From positions 1 through 46,036 of the IMG/VR virus record IMGVR_UViG_3300042566_000392: a DNA stretch of 46,036 nucleotides; one strand, written 5' to 3'. This document shows, piece after piece, positions 45,799-46,036 of the stretch (positions are counted from its first letter, which is position 1; each line of letters opens with the position of its first letter). Both the position numbers and the translations under genes were made by a program. The notes under the pieces were generated by a model, which did not search any database, was not told the origin of the DNA, and was given only the letters and a program-made list of their open reading frames with translations. This stretch comes from a virus.

Positions 45799-46036
45799 GA
45801 CGGCGTGCTCTCCAGCGACTTCCAGATCGCCTTGTGCGTCTTGTCGCAGTACGGCTGAACGGTCCAGCCCATCCACTTCTGCATCGACTCGATGGCCTTC
45901 ACAGGGAAGCCCTGCTCTCCCTCGGGCTGAACGTCGCCGTGGTAGAAGCCCAACTCGGCCAGACGGCACGCAAGCCGCCAGGTCGCCTTGTTCTTCTCGC
46001 CGTTCTCCAGCGAACGGATCATCACGTCGAAGTACG
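45795..46036 (-). CDS. Endolysin C-terminal part (joined to 1-367)
   Basis: The frame is open at the right edge and in phase with the frame at base 1 (…HHLH then TYFDVMIR). It ends with TGA at 45795. It contains a helical module (KATWRLACRLAELGFYHGD; FPVKAIESMQKWMGW) typical of small peptidoglycan-binding or helical capping domains. A GTG start at 46025 would also be possible if the window were linear, but the in-frame match strongly favours one gene. See the entry at 1-367. Confidence 0.8.
   Translation of the reverse strand, partial: YFDVMIRSLENGEKNKATWRLACRLAELGFYHGDVQPEGEQGFPVKAIESMQKWMGWTVQPYCDKTHKAIWKSLESTPS

Noticed and set aside
1-46036. tRNA genes, insertion sequences and diversity-generating retroelement
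   Set aside because: No cloverleaf with matching arms, no transposase and no reverse transcriptase were seen.

Overview
The window looks like a complete temperate actinobacteriophage genome of about 46 kb, probably assembled as a circle. The endolysin reading frame runs off the left edge and continues in the same frame from the right edge, which is the main evidence for closure. The DNA is GC-rich. The early-gene families (small CxxC proteins, a Holliday-junction-resolvase-like nuclease, a repressor-like HTH protein, a DUF932 protein) and the SD/GTG start style point to a high-GC Gram-positive host. No mycolyl-arabinogalactan esterase was seen, so the host need not carry a mycolate layer. No tail tube, sheath or classical tape-measure gene was seen, which suggests a short-tailed (podovirus-like) particle.

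Layout. Bases 23321 down to 1 and then 46036 down to 40021 form one long minus-strand late region across the junction. In transcription order it holds: terminase large subunit, portal, a 51-aa and a 129-aa protein, a 2971-aa giant protein, three candidate internal/ejection proteins, scaffold, N4-gp56-type capsid protein, a collagen-like fibre, three glycine-rich tail proteins (one with an FN3-like domain), a clan-A glycosidase, endolysin, holin, a fourth glycine-rich tail protein with a Cys-rich insert, small genes, a tail adaptor, a beta-rich tail protein and a peptidoglycan-binding protein.

Bases 23441-35034 (plus strand) are the early region. A Cas4/RecB-like nuclease, an OB-like protein, a primase-polymerase/helicase and a winged-helix-like protein are followed by a putative origin with two DnaA boxes. 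Next come about fifteen very small genes, then a DUF932 protein. Bases 35251-38256 (minus strand) are a second small-gene block with zinc-binding proteins, a resolvase-like nuclease, a secreted transglycosylase-like protein and a repressor-like HTH protein. Bases 38515-40080 (plus strand) hold a zinc-ribbon protein, a tyrosine integrase and another CxxC protein.

Regulation is the most unusual part. A 15-bp asymmetric motif (consensus ATWGCAAGKCCCGTA) recurs in intergenic and promoter positions across the genome and behaves like a repressor/stoperator or phage promoter element. In addition, the small early genes are separated by a repeated cassette (stop codon, GC-rich hairpin with a related stem, a conserved CGACTGG...GACC spacer, then CCAACCCGAAAGGA before the start). 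Many directly abutting genes share a GTGTCGGCATGAGC-like junction. These features suggest an early region built from interchangeable gene modules.
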